Part shown: piece after piece, positions 24,915 through 34,700 of the stretch
Layout of the letters: every line of letters starts with the position of its first letter
Position numbering within the stretch: the stretch's first letter is position 1
NCBI GenBank assembly: GCA_028284235.1
Contig: JANQSC010000072.1
Location: 62,001 to 126,000 of the forward strand
Length of the DNA stretch: 64,000 bases
Reading direction: 5' to 3'
DNA from: Opitutaceae bacterium
Lineage (GTDB): Bacteria > Verrucomicrobiota > Verrucomicrobiia > Opitutales > Opitutaceae
The notes under the pieces: generated by a model
What the model saw: only the letters and a program-made list of their open reading frames with translations
What the model was told of the DNA's origin: nothing
Databases searched by the model: none
Translations under genes and position numbers: made by a program

Positions 24915-25870
24915 AAAAATTCCTTCACTTGCTCGATATGCTCCTGAAACCGAATGCTGAGCGAGTGGGGGATCACATCGGATTGCAGTTTGCCTTCGAG
25001 TATATCCTGGGTGGCCGCTTCGGTTTCGTAGTTGAATCCGAGCGTGGTTCTCGAGTCGGTGTAGCTGTCGACCTTGTCGTCTAGCGCGTAGAGGTGGCAT
25101 TGATCCGCTCGCCATGTGTCGGGAATCGCGATATAGCCTTCGTCCCCGATGACATACGTCCAGTTCTGCAGTTTGCAGCGGAATGACGTGCCGAGCGTTG
25201 CGAGGCAATCTGGGTATTCGAACAGCATCGTAACGTCGTCTTCAACCCCGTTGGGCGCGAACTTGCAATTGACCTGGACGGACTGCGGATCCTGTTCGAG
25301 AAAGTACCAGGCGATTGCGATCGGGTAGATCCCCATCTCGAGTAACGCTCCGCCTCCAAGGCGGGCGTCGTATTCCCGTTTCTCTGGATCGTAGGGAAGC
25401 TGAGGGTAGCCAAAATCGGATTTGACGTGTTTAATCGTCCCGATTTTCCCTTGTTGAATCCACTTTTTGGCGACGCTCAGGGCGGGAAGGAAATAGGTCC
25501 ACATCGCCTCCATCAGATAGCGCTTTCGAGTGGAAGCGATCGCGGCAAGCTGGCGCGCTTCGTCCGCGTTTGTAGTTAGCGGCTTTTCGCAGAGCACGGC
25601 CTTCCCGCGTTGGAGGGCGGAGCGAGTGTTGTCGAAGTGGCAGCTGTGCGGCGTGGCGATGTAGACAGCGTCGATGGAAGGGTCTTCGAACAACGCGTCA
25701 TAGCCCGCGAAGCTGATGGGGATGCCATGTTGGGCGGCGAACTTCTGAGCGGATTCTCCGGATCGGGCGGCGACACCGACGAGTTTTGCTTGGCTTACGG
25801 ACTTTATGTCGGCCGCAAACGAGTGGGCGATTCTGCCGGCTCCGATGATTCCCCAATTTACGGACTTCAT
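24881..25870 (-). CDS. Gfo/Idh/MocA-family NAD(P)-dependent oxidoreductase
   Basis: Cytoplasmic sugar dehydrogenase-type enzyme of 329 residues. The chosen ATG overlaps the stop of the MFS gene (ATGA) and places the Rossmann motif WGIIGAGRIAHSFAADI at residues 5-21. IATPHSCHFDNTRSALQ and the signature CEKPLTTNADEARQL follow; EKP is the hallmark of this family and normally contains the catalytic Lys. The C-terminal domain includes GGGALLEMGIYPIAIAW. The substrate is a sugar or cyclitol, not predictable. The final residues KPRMHTNDRE come from a dispersed repeat arm. It is the third gene of the PhyH-MFS-oxidoreductase operon, so it probably oxidises the imported sugar. Confidence 0.9.
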   Translation of the reverse strand: MKSVNWGIIGAGRIAHSFAADIKSVSQAKLVGVAARSGESAQKFAAQHGIPISFAGYDALFEDPSIDAVYIATPHSCHFDNTRSALQRGKAVLCEKPLTTNADEARQLAAIASTRKRYLMEAMWTYFLPALSVAKKWIQQGKIGTIKHVKSDFGYPQLPYDPEKREYDARLGGGALLEMGIYPIAIAWYFLEQDPQSVQVNCKFAPNGVEDDVTMLFEYPDCLATLGTSFRCKLQNWTYVIGDEGYIAIPDTWRADQCHLYALDDKVDSYTDSRTTLGFNYETEAATQDILEGKLQSDVIPHSLSIRFQEHIEQVKEFLKPRMHTNDRE

Positions 25871-27426
25871 GCCGCGAGCTCGGCTTCCAGCTCCTCGAGC
25901 GACTTGCCCTTGGTTTCCGGGAGGATTCGATAGACGAGGACGATCCCGATTCCCGCGAACAGGCCGAATATCAGAAACGTGCCGGCGCTTCCGAGGGTGG
26001 AGAGCTCCCATGGGAATACGAATTGGACCGAGAAACTGACGGCGCTGTTGAACAATCCGATGAACGAGATCGCGATGCCGCGTATCCGGTTAGGGAATAT
26101 CTCCGAAAGCAGGACCCACATGACCGGGCCGAGTGAAACGGCGAATGAGGCGACGAATCCGAGGATTCCAACAAGGATGAGCGTGGCGTTGGCGTGGATC
26201 GCGGCTTGGATGAGGGAGCTTTCGTGGGCGCTGGCGACGGAGCCGCCCAGGGCTTCTCCGAGCGCCTTTTTGAATGCGACGTCGTTGTCGAATGTCTTCC
26301 CGACGAGCGTGTCCAAACTGCCGGGTTCAATGGTCTGCTCCAGCGCGCTAACGGACTGCGGGCTCAGTTGATAGTAGGCGCTGTGAAAACCGTAGGCGGT
26401 AAGCATCATGCTGACAAACACCCCGCCCAGACCGATCAGCATCAGGGGTCGACGCCCGATGCGATCGATGCACGCCATCGCAACAATGGTGAAAATGACG
26501 TTGATGATGCCCACCCAAATCGCTTGAGCGAATGCCGCGTTGGTACCGACGCCACTTTGCTCGAAGATGCTGGGCGCGTAGAAATAGACCGCGTTTACCC
26601 CCGTGATTTGCTGAGCCACTCCGACAATCAAGCCGATCACGATCGCTTTTCTCAACCTAGGGCTTAGCAGCTCCTTTAATCGCTGCATGAACGGCGTATC
26701 CACGGTTTGGAACAGTGTGGCCTTGATTGCCTGAATCTGCTCTTCCACGTTTGTGGAAGGAGCTATTTTCCCGAGAACGGTTTTCGCTTGTTCCGAGCGA
26801 CCATTGGCGACGAGCCAGCGGGGACTCTCGGGAACGGCGAGAAGGGCCAGAAAAAACAGCATGGCCGGAATGATCTCCAGGCCGAGCATCCAGCGCCAGG
26901 TGTGCGCGTCGATGCCGAGAGCGGCTACCCAGTTCGCACCGCTTTCGCTGGCGTTCAGCAGAAAGTAGTTGGCGAAGTAGGCTGCGGAAAAACCGACTAC
27001 GATATTAAATTGGTTTATGGATACAAATCGTCCTCGCAGTTTGGAAGGGGAAATCTCCGCTATGTAGATTGGAGCGATGATGAGGGAGCCGAACGCGAGT
27101 CCGCCGATAAATCGGGCGGAGACCAAGGTAGCGTAGTCTGGGGCGACTGCGGAGGCGCTGGCGGACAAGGTGTAAAGAAATGCGATGGTCAGAATAACCT
27201 TCTTCCGGCCGAATAGGTCGCTCAACGGTCCCATGCAAATTGAGGCGATGACGGCGCCGAGGGTGGGGGAGCTTACGACGAAGCCTTGTTGCCAGTCGCT
27301 CAATCCAAACTCCTGGCTCACATAGCCAACTACGCCTGAAATCACAGAAGCGTCGAATCCGAATAAAAACCCGCCGAGCGATATTATGGACGCGTAAATG
27401 AGAGCGTATTTGGATTCCTTATTCAT
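25867..27426 (-). CDS. MFS sugar porter (XylE/GLUT-like)
   Basis: Inner-membrane sugar:proton symporter of 519 residues with 12 predicted helices. Family motifs are clear: GGFLFGFDASVISG near 17-30, GPLSDLFGRKK, RFIGGLAFGSLIIAPIYIAEIS, VPESPRWLVANGR, QQITGVNAVYFYAPSIFE, CIDRIGRRPLM and PETKGKSLEELE at the end. Between helices 9 and 10 there is an unusually long loop of about 75 residues (HSAYYQLSPQSV to SSLIQAAIHAN), longer than in XylE or GLUT. It starts 67 bp after the PhyH stop and overlaps the following oxidoreductase by 4 bp. Confidence 0.93.
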   Translation of the reverse strand: MNKESKYALIYASIISLGGFLFGFDASVISGVVGYVSQEFGLSDWQQGFVVSSPTLGAVIASICMGPLSDLFGRKKVILTIAFLYTLSASASAVAPDYATLVSARFIGGLAFGSLIIAPIYIAEISPSKLRGRFVSINQFNIVVGFSAAYFANYFLLNASESGANWVAALGIDAHTWRWMLGLEIIPAMLFFLALLAVPESPRWLVANGRSEQAKTVLGKIAPSTNVEEQIQAIKATLFQTVDTPFMQRLKELLSPRLRKAIVIGLIVGVAQQITGVNAVYFYAPSIFEQSGVGTNAAFAQAIWVGIINVIFTIVAMACIDRIGRRPLMLIGLGGVFVSMMLTAYGFHSAYYQLSPQSVSALEQTIEPGSLDTLVGKTFDNDVAFKKALGEALGGSVASAHESSLIQAAIHANATLILVGILGFVASFAVSLGPVMWVLLSEIFPNRIRGIAISFIGLFNSAVSFSVQFVFPWELSTLGSAGTFLIFGLFAGIGIVLVYRILPETKGKSLEELEAELAA

Positions 27427-27493
27427 GGGGTTTAGAGTAACGGACTCGCGCGCGATCGCGGAGAGGGCAAAACCCGGTCCGAACGTTTTGCGG

Positions 27494-28210
27494 TCACTGC
27501 GTGAGCGATACCCGCTCCTCGATCACTCGATTGCTGGAAAATTGGTATCGCATATTGCGATAGACGCAAACATCGGTGACGTCGGCGGGCGTGTTTGCCG
27601 GGGCAGCTCGTGAATTAGTGGACACGCGATAGGCGCCCTTCACGGGCAGAACGCGATGCCAGGTGTGGCCGTGAAGAAGAACGAGCGTTCCTTTCTTTGG
27701 GTAGAGGGTCATTTGGTCGTCGAACTCCACGTCGGGATCTCCCGCGGGCAGCTCGCGATTGCGGTGCGTTCGCGGAACGAGTACGACCTGCCCGCCGATC
27801 GCGTCGGTGATGTCGCGCGTGTAGACGAGGCGGTTGAGATTGTAGCGCTCGGGAGTCTCAGGCGGGCAGTCTTGATGCCATGCTTGCCCTTTTGTGCCTT
27901 GGGCGGAGAACATAACCATGCTGTAGAGATTGACCCAATTCTCGCCGAGTATGGCAGCGCTCAACGAGTCCAACACTTCAAGCTGGTCGATCTTGTCGAA
28001 CGCGGACGGGCCCTCGCGTTGAGGGAACCAAGGAACGATCTCGCACTTGGAGCGATCAGCGAATTCGTCGTTAAGGACCGATTCGACGCCGTGATCGAAG
28101 TGCTTGATTATCAAAGAGTGAAGCTCGTCCATGAGCGAGTGTTCGAAGAAATCCTCGAGCACGAGGTAGCCTTGATCCCAGAATGTCTCTGCCGCGTGTT
28201 TTGTGTCCAT
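27494..28210 (-). CDS. Phytanoyl-CoA dioxygenase (PhyH) family protein
   Basis: Fe(II)/2-oxoglutarate oxygenase-like enzyme of 238 residues. The ATG ending at 28210 (MDTKHAAETFWDQGYLVL) is chosen; a GTG 27 bp upstream is possible. YLVLEDFFEHSLMDELHSLI is the typical N-terminal block. AWHQDCPPE supplies the first His and Asp ligands, and LLHGHTWHRVLPVKGAYRVS the distal His and the Arg for 2-oxoglutarate. In Verrucomicrobia and Planctomycetes such genes accompany sugar-catabolism operons with unknown substrates. It heads the operon with the sugar porter and Gfo-type dehydrogenase; an ATGCAC repeat pair lies about 95 bp upstream of its start. Confidence 0.85.
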   Translation of the reverse strand: MDTKHAAETFWDQGYLVLEDFFEHSLMDELHSLIIKHFDHGVESVLNDEFADRSKCEIVPWFPQREGPSAFDKIDQLEVLDSLSAAILGENWVNLYSMVMFSAQGTKGQAWHQDCPPETPERYNLNRLVYTRDITDAIGGQVVLVPRTHRNRELPAGDPDVEFDDQMTLYPKKGTLVLLHGHTWHRVLPVKGAYRVSTNSRAAPANTPADVTDVCVYRNMRYQFSSNRVIEERVSLTQ

Positions 28211-28302
28211 AGCTCGTAGGGGAGGGTTTCGCTTCACGACTCCGTTCGAGCCGAATTACGAGCTACAAAATCTGGGTCGGATCGGGTTTAGTCAAGAAAA
28301 AC

Positions 28303-28318
28303 GTGCATAAATGTGCAT
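28303..28318 (-). promoter_or_regulatory. ATGCAC direct repeat, 10-bp period (copy B)
   Basis: On the minus strand ATGCACATTTATGCAC; the copy at 20420-20435 reads ATGCACATAAATGCAC, so 14 of 16 positions agree. It lies in the 316-bp gap between PhyH and the sulfatase gene; the rest of that gap shows nothing I can name. Confidence 0.5.
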
Positions 28319-28526
28319 CGATTGAGAAAACATGTAAAGACTGGTCTCGGGGCGCGAGCGAGGGTCGATGGGGTAGGTTTGCAGGTGGCGCAGTCTTTGA
28401 CTGCTGACGTTGGGTTCGCTCGGTTTGAGAGCGCGGGCATACGAAACCTGGAGTTCCTTTTGCCGGGGATGAGGAGCGGTTGACGGGTTCGGCTCGCGAA
28501 CGCGATTTTGGATGAAACGATCCCAG

Positions 28527-30101
28527 TCAAGGGGCTCTATTTCTCGAGGCTTCCTTGGGGGCGGAAACTTCGCGGAGCTTGTCGAAAAGTTTGAATCGTT
28601 CGTCTTTGGTGAATTCGCTTGAACGGGCGAATGCGCCGAGTGTCTTGATTTGCTCTTCGAGGTCGACGGGGTCCTGAAAGAGAAACCCGTCGTCCGTGCC
28701 CTTGCGCGGCGCTTCTATTCTCGGAAAGCGCTTCCATTCGTCGCCGATAAGCGGGCCGGTGTATCCGCCTTCCTGAAATCGTTTGATACACGCCAGTTTC
28801 AGGGCGTTGTATTCCGTTTTAAACTCCGGGTCGCCGCTTTTGTTATCCAGCTCTTGCGGATCGTTCTCGAGGTTGAAGAGCCATTCTTTGTCGTCCGCGG
28901 CGCTGTAGATGTACTTCCATCGCGCGTTTGCCGCCATGTAGAGCCCCAGTCCGTTTTGGGAGAACTGGCTGAATACGATGCGGTCTTCCGCGGTTTTTTC
29001 TAGGAGGTTCGCTAGTGGCAGGCCTTCGGGGCTCGGAGGCCTCTCTCGTGAATTCGCGATTGAAGTGAAGGTCGGAAAGAGGTCGAGCAGGGTGGCGGGC
29101 GTGTCGCAGCGGTGGTTCTCGGGAAAAACGTCGGGGAGGCAGGCGATGAGGGGAACGCGAACGGACGCGTTGAGCATAGAGCGTTTCCCGTAGCAACCGA
29201 AGTCGCCCAGCAGCTCCCCGTGGTCGGAGGAGAATACAACGAGCGTATTGTCGAGATCACTACCGAGACTGTCGAGGATGCGTCCGATGTGGAAGTCAAT
29301 GTATGAAATGGTTCCGTAGTAGGCCGCTGTAATCGTACGCGACAGGTTGCGGTTTTCCGCGAAGCCGTCGGTGTATTTAAAGCGATTTTGCACGGTGTTC
29401 CAGAAGGTCCAGTTGTCTTCGTAGCCTCCGTGGAGCACGGGCAGGTCCATTTCGTGCATTCGATAGAGTCGCCCCCATGGATTGGGACTCTCGAAGGGGG
29501 GATGCGGTTTTATGAAGCTGCTCCAGAGGAAAAACGGTTTCGATCGATCGCGGTTTTGCAGGAAGTCGATGCTTCGGTCCGCCACCCAGCGAGTGTGGTG
29601 GGCCTTGTCGGGGAGTTGGGAGGGCTGCGGGAGATAGTAGTACTCGCTGCGAATTCCGTGGGGATCGATCACGTGGTCGTATCCATTTTCTTGTAGATAG
29701 TCGCGGTAGTCGTCCCGCTCGCTGTCCTCGGCGAGTTCCTCGGAAACGTCGCGGCTGGAAAACCCCCAGTCTCCGACGTCGGGCGAGAAGTGCATTTTCC
29801 CGACTCCGTGGGTCTGGTACCCGAGCTCGCCGAGTTTCTCCATAACGCTCGGGAACGCTTCGTAGGCGTCCACGTTGTCGACGCATCCAGTTATGTGCGG
29901 AGGCAGTCCGCAGGAAAGCGACCTGCGAGCGGGGCAGCATACGGGGCTCGGCGTGTAGCAAGCGGTGAAGGTGGTTCCGTCGCGAACAAGACGATCGATG
30001 TTCGGGGTTTTGATTTTGGAGTTTCCGAGAGCGGCAATGCAATCGAAGCGGAACTGGTCCGTGAACAGAAAGAGAATATTGGGCGTATTTGGTTTTTGCA
30101 T
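28527..30101 (-). CDS. Sulfatase (formylglycine type)
   Basis: Type I sulfatase of 524 residues. The start at MQKPNTPNILFLFTDQFRFD (ATG ending at 30101) is chosen since the family begins with this strand; an upstream extension of 76 codons has no family features. FTDQFR carries a metal-binding Asp. SPVCCPARRSL contains the C-x-P-x-R signature whose first Cys becomes formylglycine (Ala in place of the usual Ser). GVGKMHF and VFSSDHGELLGDFGCYGKR carry further active-site residues. No signal peptide is seen, so it may be cytoplasmic or exported non-classically; a matching maturase gene is not in the window. It is divergent from an AraC regulator and points to sulfated glycans as substrate. Confidence 0.92.
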   Translation of the reverse strand: MQKPNTPNILFLFTDQFRFDCIAALGNSKIKTPNIDRLVRDGTTFTACYTPSPVCCPARRSLSCGLPPHITGCVDNVDAYEAFPSVMEKLGELGYQTHGVGKMHFSPDVGDWGFSSRDVSEELAEDSERDDYRDYLQENGYDHVIDPHGIRSEYYYLPQPSQLPDKAHHTRWVADRSIDFLQNRDRSKPFFLWSSFIKPHPPFESPNPWGRLYRMHEMDLPVLHGGYEDNWTFWNTVQNRFKYTDGFAENRNLSRTITAAYYGTISYIDFHIGRILDSLGSDLDNTLVVFSSDHGELLGDFGCYGKRSMLNASVRVPLIACLPDVFPENHRCDTPATLLDLFPTFTSIANSRERPPSPEGLPLANLLEKTAEDRIVFSQFSQNGLGLYMAANARWKYIYSAADDKEWLFNLENDPQELDNKSGDPEFKTEYNALKLACIKRFQEGGYTGPLIGDEWKRFPRIEAPRKGTDDGFLFQDPVDLEEQIKTLGAFARSSEFTKDERFKLFDKLREVSAPKEASRNRAP

Positions 30102-30298
30102 TCGGATGACGCAATTCGTGGAGACGTTCGAACTCTGCGTTGAAGCGAGACGAGGGGTATCGTCAATTGGTCGGAAACGTGGAGAGATCGAGCGGGTTTG
30201 GCAAACTTCTTTAGTTTCAACTGCGAAAGGGGAATGATACGCGCGGCGCGATTTAAATACAATGGACAGTTGATCAAGGATTTGTAGATTTACGTTCG

Positions 30299-31261
30299 AT
30301 GGATGTTTTGAACGAGTCAGCATTTGCAAATCGAGAAGAGGCTGTGCCTATCCATGGATCGTCTCCCGCGGTCTGCCGGGCGGGATACTTTCAATTCACG
30401 GCGGACCAGAGTTTTACCAATGGGTGCGTGCAGAGTCGTGGCCTGTTTTGGTGCAAGACGGGCCATGGAAGATTCTATGTGGATCGCGAGATGCACGAGC
30501 TCGAGCCGAACGATTTGTACATATTGCCGTGGAACCGAAGAATCCGCTACGTCCCCGATGTCAAGGAGCCGATGTTCACCGGGCACGTGCATTTGATACC
30601 GGATTACGCGCGCGATTCGGAGTGGATATCCGACGTTCCTCACGAGTCCAATGAAGTCGCGTTCAATTCACCGGACCGGAGCGACGTGGATTGGCCGGCC
30701 GTGCGGGGGGTGACTCGATTTAGAATCCGAGCGGACGAGCCCATCGGCCTGCTCATGGACTATTCGATTCGCCGTTTCGTCGATTCGCACGGCTTTGACG
30801 AGGAGGAGGGGCGTCGCTTGGGATTCTTGTTTGTCCGTGAGCTGCAGCTATTAGCCCAAACGGGCGCCGGGCGGGATTTCGGTTATCCGGAGCAACTGAG
30901 GCGGATGATGGCCTATATCGATAAGGGCTTCCATTTGTCTCCTACTGTGGGGGATTTGTCGGAGGTGGTCGGGCGGAGTCGCTCCCACGTGCTGAAGCTT
31001 TTCAACAAGTATCTGGGCATGCCTCCCAAGGATTTTATTAAGGAGCGACAAGTCCGGGAAGCGCGGGAATTGCTCCTGAGCACCACGCTGTCGATTGCCG
31101 AAATTGGGCAGTCGGTGGGCTACCCGGACCCGTTTCACTTCTCGAAGTGGTTCAGCCGGCAAGTGGGGATATCGCCGTCGACGTACCGAAAAAATCACGG
31201 TCCATTCTCGAAACGCCCAACAGGTTCCTTGCACAAGCCCGCCCCCAAAACAGCGCGCTAG
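30299..31261 (+). CDS. AraC-family regulator of the carbohydrate locus
   Basis: Transcription activator of 320 residues. The N-terminal cupin-like sensor (about 20-115; FWCKTGHGRFYVDREMHELE, LYILPWNRRIRYVP) is typical of sugar-responsive AraC proteins. The C-terminal domain (about 200-295) holds both helix-turn-helix motifs: LSEVVGRSRSHVLKLFNKYL, PPKDFIKERQVREARELLL and IAEIGQSVGYPDPFHFSKWF. It is divergent from the sulfatase gene with a 197-bp gap. It could control the sulfatase, the PhyH operon or the large receptor downstream; the ATGCAC repeats are a possible target, by inference only. Confidence 0.9.
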   Translation: MDVLNESAFANREEAVPIHGSSPAVCRAGYFQFTADQSFTNGCVQSRGLFWCKTGHGRFYVDREMHELEPNDLYILPWNRRIRYVPDVKEPMFTGHVHLIPDYARDSEWISDVPHESNEVAFNSPDRSDVDWPAVRGVTRFRIRADEPIGLLMDYSIRRFVDSHGFDEEEGRRLGFLFVRELQLLAQTGAGRDFGYPEQLRRMMAYIDKGFHLSPTVGDLSEVVGRSRSHVLKLFNKYLGMPPKDFIKERQVREARELLLSTTLSIAEIGQSVGYPDPFHFSKWFSRQVGISPSTYRKNHGPFSKRPTGSLHKPAPKTAR

Positions 31262-31300
31262 AATCGGGGTTTCTAGGGAGCGAACACGACGCGGAATCTG

Positions 31301-31321
31301 TGTACTCGCTTCTTGAGTACA
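31301..31321. promoter_or_regulatory. Inverted repeat TGTACTC-N7-GAGTACA
   Basis: Perfect 7-bp arms around a 7-nt centre, 40 bp after the AraC stop. It could be an operator or a weak terminator; no T-tract follows. It shares TGTAC/GTACA ends with the palindrome 100 bp further on. Confidence 0.4.
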
Positions 31322-31406
31322 GGGTGAACAATTGCGTTTTCACACGGCGATTCGGCCCTCCTGCGGGAGCGGTTCATGTGTAGAAAGTCAGTTCGCGAGG
31401 CCCGTC

Positions 31407-31426
31407 TTTGTACGCATATGTACAAA
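31407..31426. promoter_or_regulatory. Inverted repeat TTTGTAC-N6-GTACAAA
   Basis: A perfect 20-bp operator-like palindrome in the 486-bp gap before the next TonB receptor (start 31748). It has the length and symmetry of a dimeric repressor site. The remaining 320 bp to the receptor start show no gene and no Shine-Dalgarno; the leader near the start is rich in C and A. Confidence 0.45.
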
Positions 31427-31747
31427 AGTTAAACTACAGAAACATGGCTTTCGAGTGGGTGTTTGGGTTAGAATATTCGGCAATCAACCCACAGCCCCGC
31501 ACGCGGTCCGACCGGTTCTCGGGAACTTGTCGAAACAGGCCGTCCGACCCGACACCAGACCAGCCAACACATCAACCTTCCCGCGAGAAGCGCAGCCTTA
31601 CTCCATGCGATTCTCCTGCCGCAGATCGCCTCGGTTTTGTCTTTTTGATTCAGAGTCGAACGAGCGAACTTCCCCGTAATCGCGATCACTCCTCATTCCA
31701 GGGAGCGCATTCACGAACTCAACCACACACTACTAGACAACTGTAAT

Positions 31748-34700
31748 ATGAAAAAACCTACATCTATCGGGTGGCGTATGCTGCTCGCGACGCTTGCTGC
31801 ATTTGCGGGCGTGACGATCCACGCTCAGGACGCTTCGGACGAGGTGTTCGAGCTGTCTCCATTTGAGGTCGACGCATCTCAAGATACTGGATACCGGGCG
31901 AACAGCACCCTTGCTGGAAGTCGCTTGAATACACAACTCAAAGACGTGGCCGCGTCCGTAACCGTTCTCACGAGCGAGTTTATGGAGGACCTGGGCGCGA
32001 ACGACATAGAAGCGGCGTTGGCCTACGTCGCCAGCGCTGAAACCGGTCAGACTTTTGAGGGCGGCACCACAACCGCCTACATTCAGGGCGAGCAAGGCTC
32101 GTCCCCGTCGAGAAACCGTATTCGCGGTTTGGCCCAAGCGGACGTCACCGCCGACTTCTTCGGAGTCACCAATCCTCACCTTGACAACTACAACGTCGAG
32201 CGTGTCTCGGTCGTCCGAGGGCCCAATTCGGTTCTTTTTGGCCTCGGAAGCCCGTCGGGTATCATTAATTACATTACGAAGAAAGCTTCTCTGGGGAAGA
32301 ACTTCGGCCAGTACCGCTTCGAGGTCGACAACTTCGGGACGATTCGGAACACACTCGACGTGAACCACGTGCTCGTGGAAGACAAGCTGGCGGTTCGCGT
32401 TATGGGTCTTCACGACGACGCTCGGTATCAAATCGACTCGGCGTTCGACCGTGACAAGCGTGTGACCTTGGCGGCGACCTACAAGCTGTCCGAGAACACG
32501 ACGCTTCGATTGAACACCGAGGAGATCGACATCAAGTCGCGCCGTCCGCGTTTCATTCCTCCCACGGACAACATCACTCGCTGGGTCGATGGCGGAAGCC
32601 CGACTCACGACGCGTTTGCCAACCCGGGCGTCAATCCGGGACCGTTCTTCGACGAGCTGGTTGGTGGCGGCCAGCTTCCCGCCCAGTTCTACACGGATTT
32701 GGATACACCGGGCCCGGACTACTGGATACGCTTGGAAAACAAGCTGCCTAACGGTAGTCGCTTGCCGACGGGGGAGCGTGTCATGTTCTACCGGAGTTCC
32801 AATCCGGACCAAGGCACGAATTTCTTCCTCGATCCGCTCGTCCACGACCCGCGGGTATTTCCAATCGAGGATATCGACATCGCCGCGCTCCCGGGGAACT
32901 GGGCGACGCGCAAGAACAGCGCGAAGAATGTATTCTTGAACCACCGGTTCACCGACAACTTCAACGTGGAAATCGGCTATCACACCGACGTGACGCAAGA
33001 CGACCGCCTCACCCAGGTGATCGGCCAGTCGAACTCGATCCAGATCGACCCGAACGAGACTCTTCCGAATGGGGAGGTGAACCCGAATTTCCTGCGGCCG
33101 TTCATTTTCGGTCGCGGAGTGGGACGCTTCACCGAGCAGGAAAACGAAGCGTTGCGTGTGCAGGTGTCGTACGAGCTCGATTTCAACGACATCTCGGACA
33201 ATTCCTGGCTCGGGCTGCACCGTCTTTCGGCGCTGTATTCGGATGATACATACGAGTCTTTCACTTATGCCTGGGAGCAGCGCATTTCCACGGTAAACCA
33301 CTCGGCGTACACGGAGGACGAGTTGCTGAACGACTCCGACCGCCGCTCGCACGCGATCTACTATGTCGGGGACCCCGTTTCGCCCGGCCAGCTGCATCCG
33401 AACTACACGGGCTTCCCCACGAGAAGTCTGGTTGAGACCGGCAGGGCGTATCCGATGGAGTTCTTTGACGGCGAGCAGTGGACGACGGGCGAAGGCCCCG
33501 TCGCTCTCGAGCGCATGGTTCACCGGAATGCCGGCTGGAATATCCGCGACGCGGAAGGCATCGGCGTAGCGTTGCAGAGCTTTTTCCTCAATGGCAAAGT
33601 GGTGACCACTTTTGGTTGGAGGGACGACGACGTTGAAGGGCTGAGCACGAGTTTCCCGACTCCGGGCGCGGACGGCCTCTATTCGCTCGAGCGCTCGAAC
33701 TGGAGCTTCGACAACCCGCCGCTCATCACGGGCGACAGCACCACCACAAAGGGTATCGTGGTCCACCCGACGGACTGGCTGTCGTTCCACTACAACGAGT
33801 CGGAGAACTTCGTCGTGTCCGCTCCCAAGGTCGACATCCTAGGCCGCCCGATTCCCGCCTCGAGCGGGGTGGGCGAGGACTATGGATTTTCGTTCAACCT
33901 CCTTCAGGACGCCATGAACGTGAAAGTCAATTGGTTCAACACCGTTCAGAAGGACTCGGAAGACGGCGGGCTCGGCTTCGTCGGATTCTGGAGAATGCGC
34001 GGTTTCGAGCGCGGAATCTACAGTCGCATCAACAATGGTACGATCACCGGAGTCGACTGGATCAACTGGGATGGCACGATGGAAAACTACGATCGCTTTC
34101 CGAACGTAAGCGACGTGCGCGACTTCGAAGCGAAAGGAATGGAGATCGAAGTGACCTACAATCCGAATGCCAACTGGCGGATCGCGTTCAACGCGGCTAA
34201 GCAGGAGACCAAACAGCAGAACACGGGCGCAGCGATGCTCGAGTACATCGACCTCCGGCAGCCGTTCTGGGACCAGTTCTGGGACCAGGAGTGGAACAAC
34301 TCGCGAACCGTTGGCGAGCAATTCACGTCGGCGGTTGGGTCTCGCTTGTTCCCCGCCTTGGCGGCGGACGGCCGCACCAGCATCGACCAGGCGAAGTGGA
34401 GCGCCAACATGGTGACAAACTATCGATTCACGGAAGGGAGATTCAATGGCTTTGCTGCCGGGGGCTCGCTCCGCTGGAGCGACAAGCGTGCCTTGGGCTA
34501 CGCGTTGACCTCGGACGCGGACGGCAACGTGATCACGGATCTGGATCGGCCATTCATGGGGCCCGACAATCTGAACGTCGGTCTCCACGCGTCCTTCCGG
34601 AAAATGATTCTCAACGACTCGGTCGACTGGAAGATCCAGCTGAATATCCAGAACTTCATCGGAGACCCGGGGCTGGTTCCCGTACGGATCAATCCGGACG

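Noticed and set aside
31733..33790. Long open frame of 685 codons on the minus strand, antisense to a TonB receptor
   Set aside because: The opposite strand encodes a clear full-length receptor; the antisense product is Arg/Val-rich with no recognisable domains, a usual shadow in GC-rich genes.
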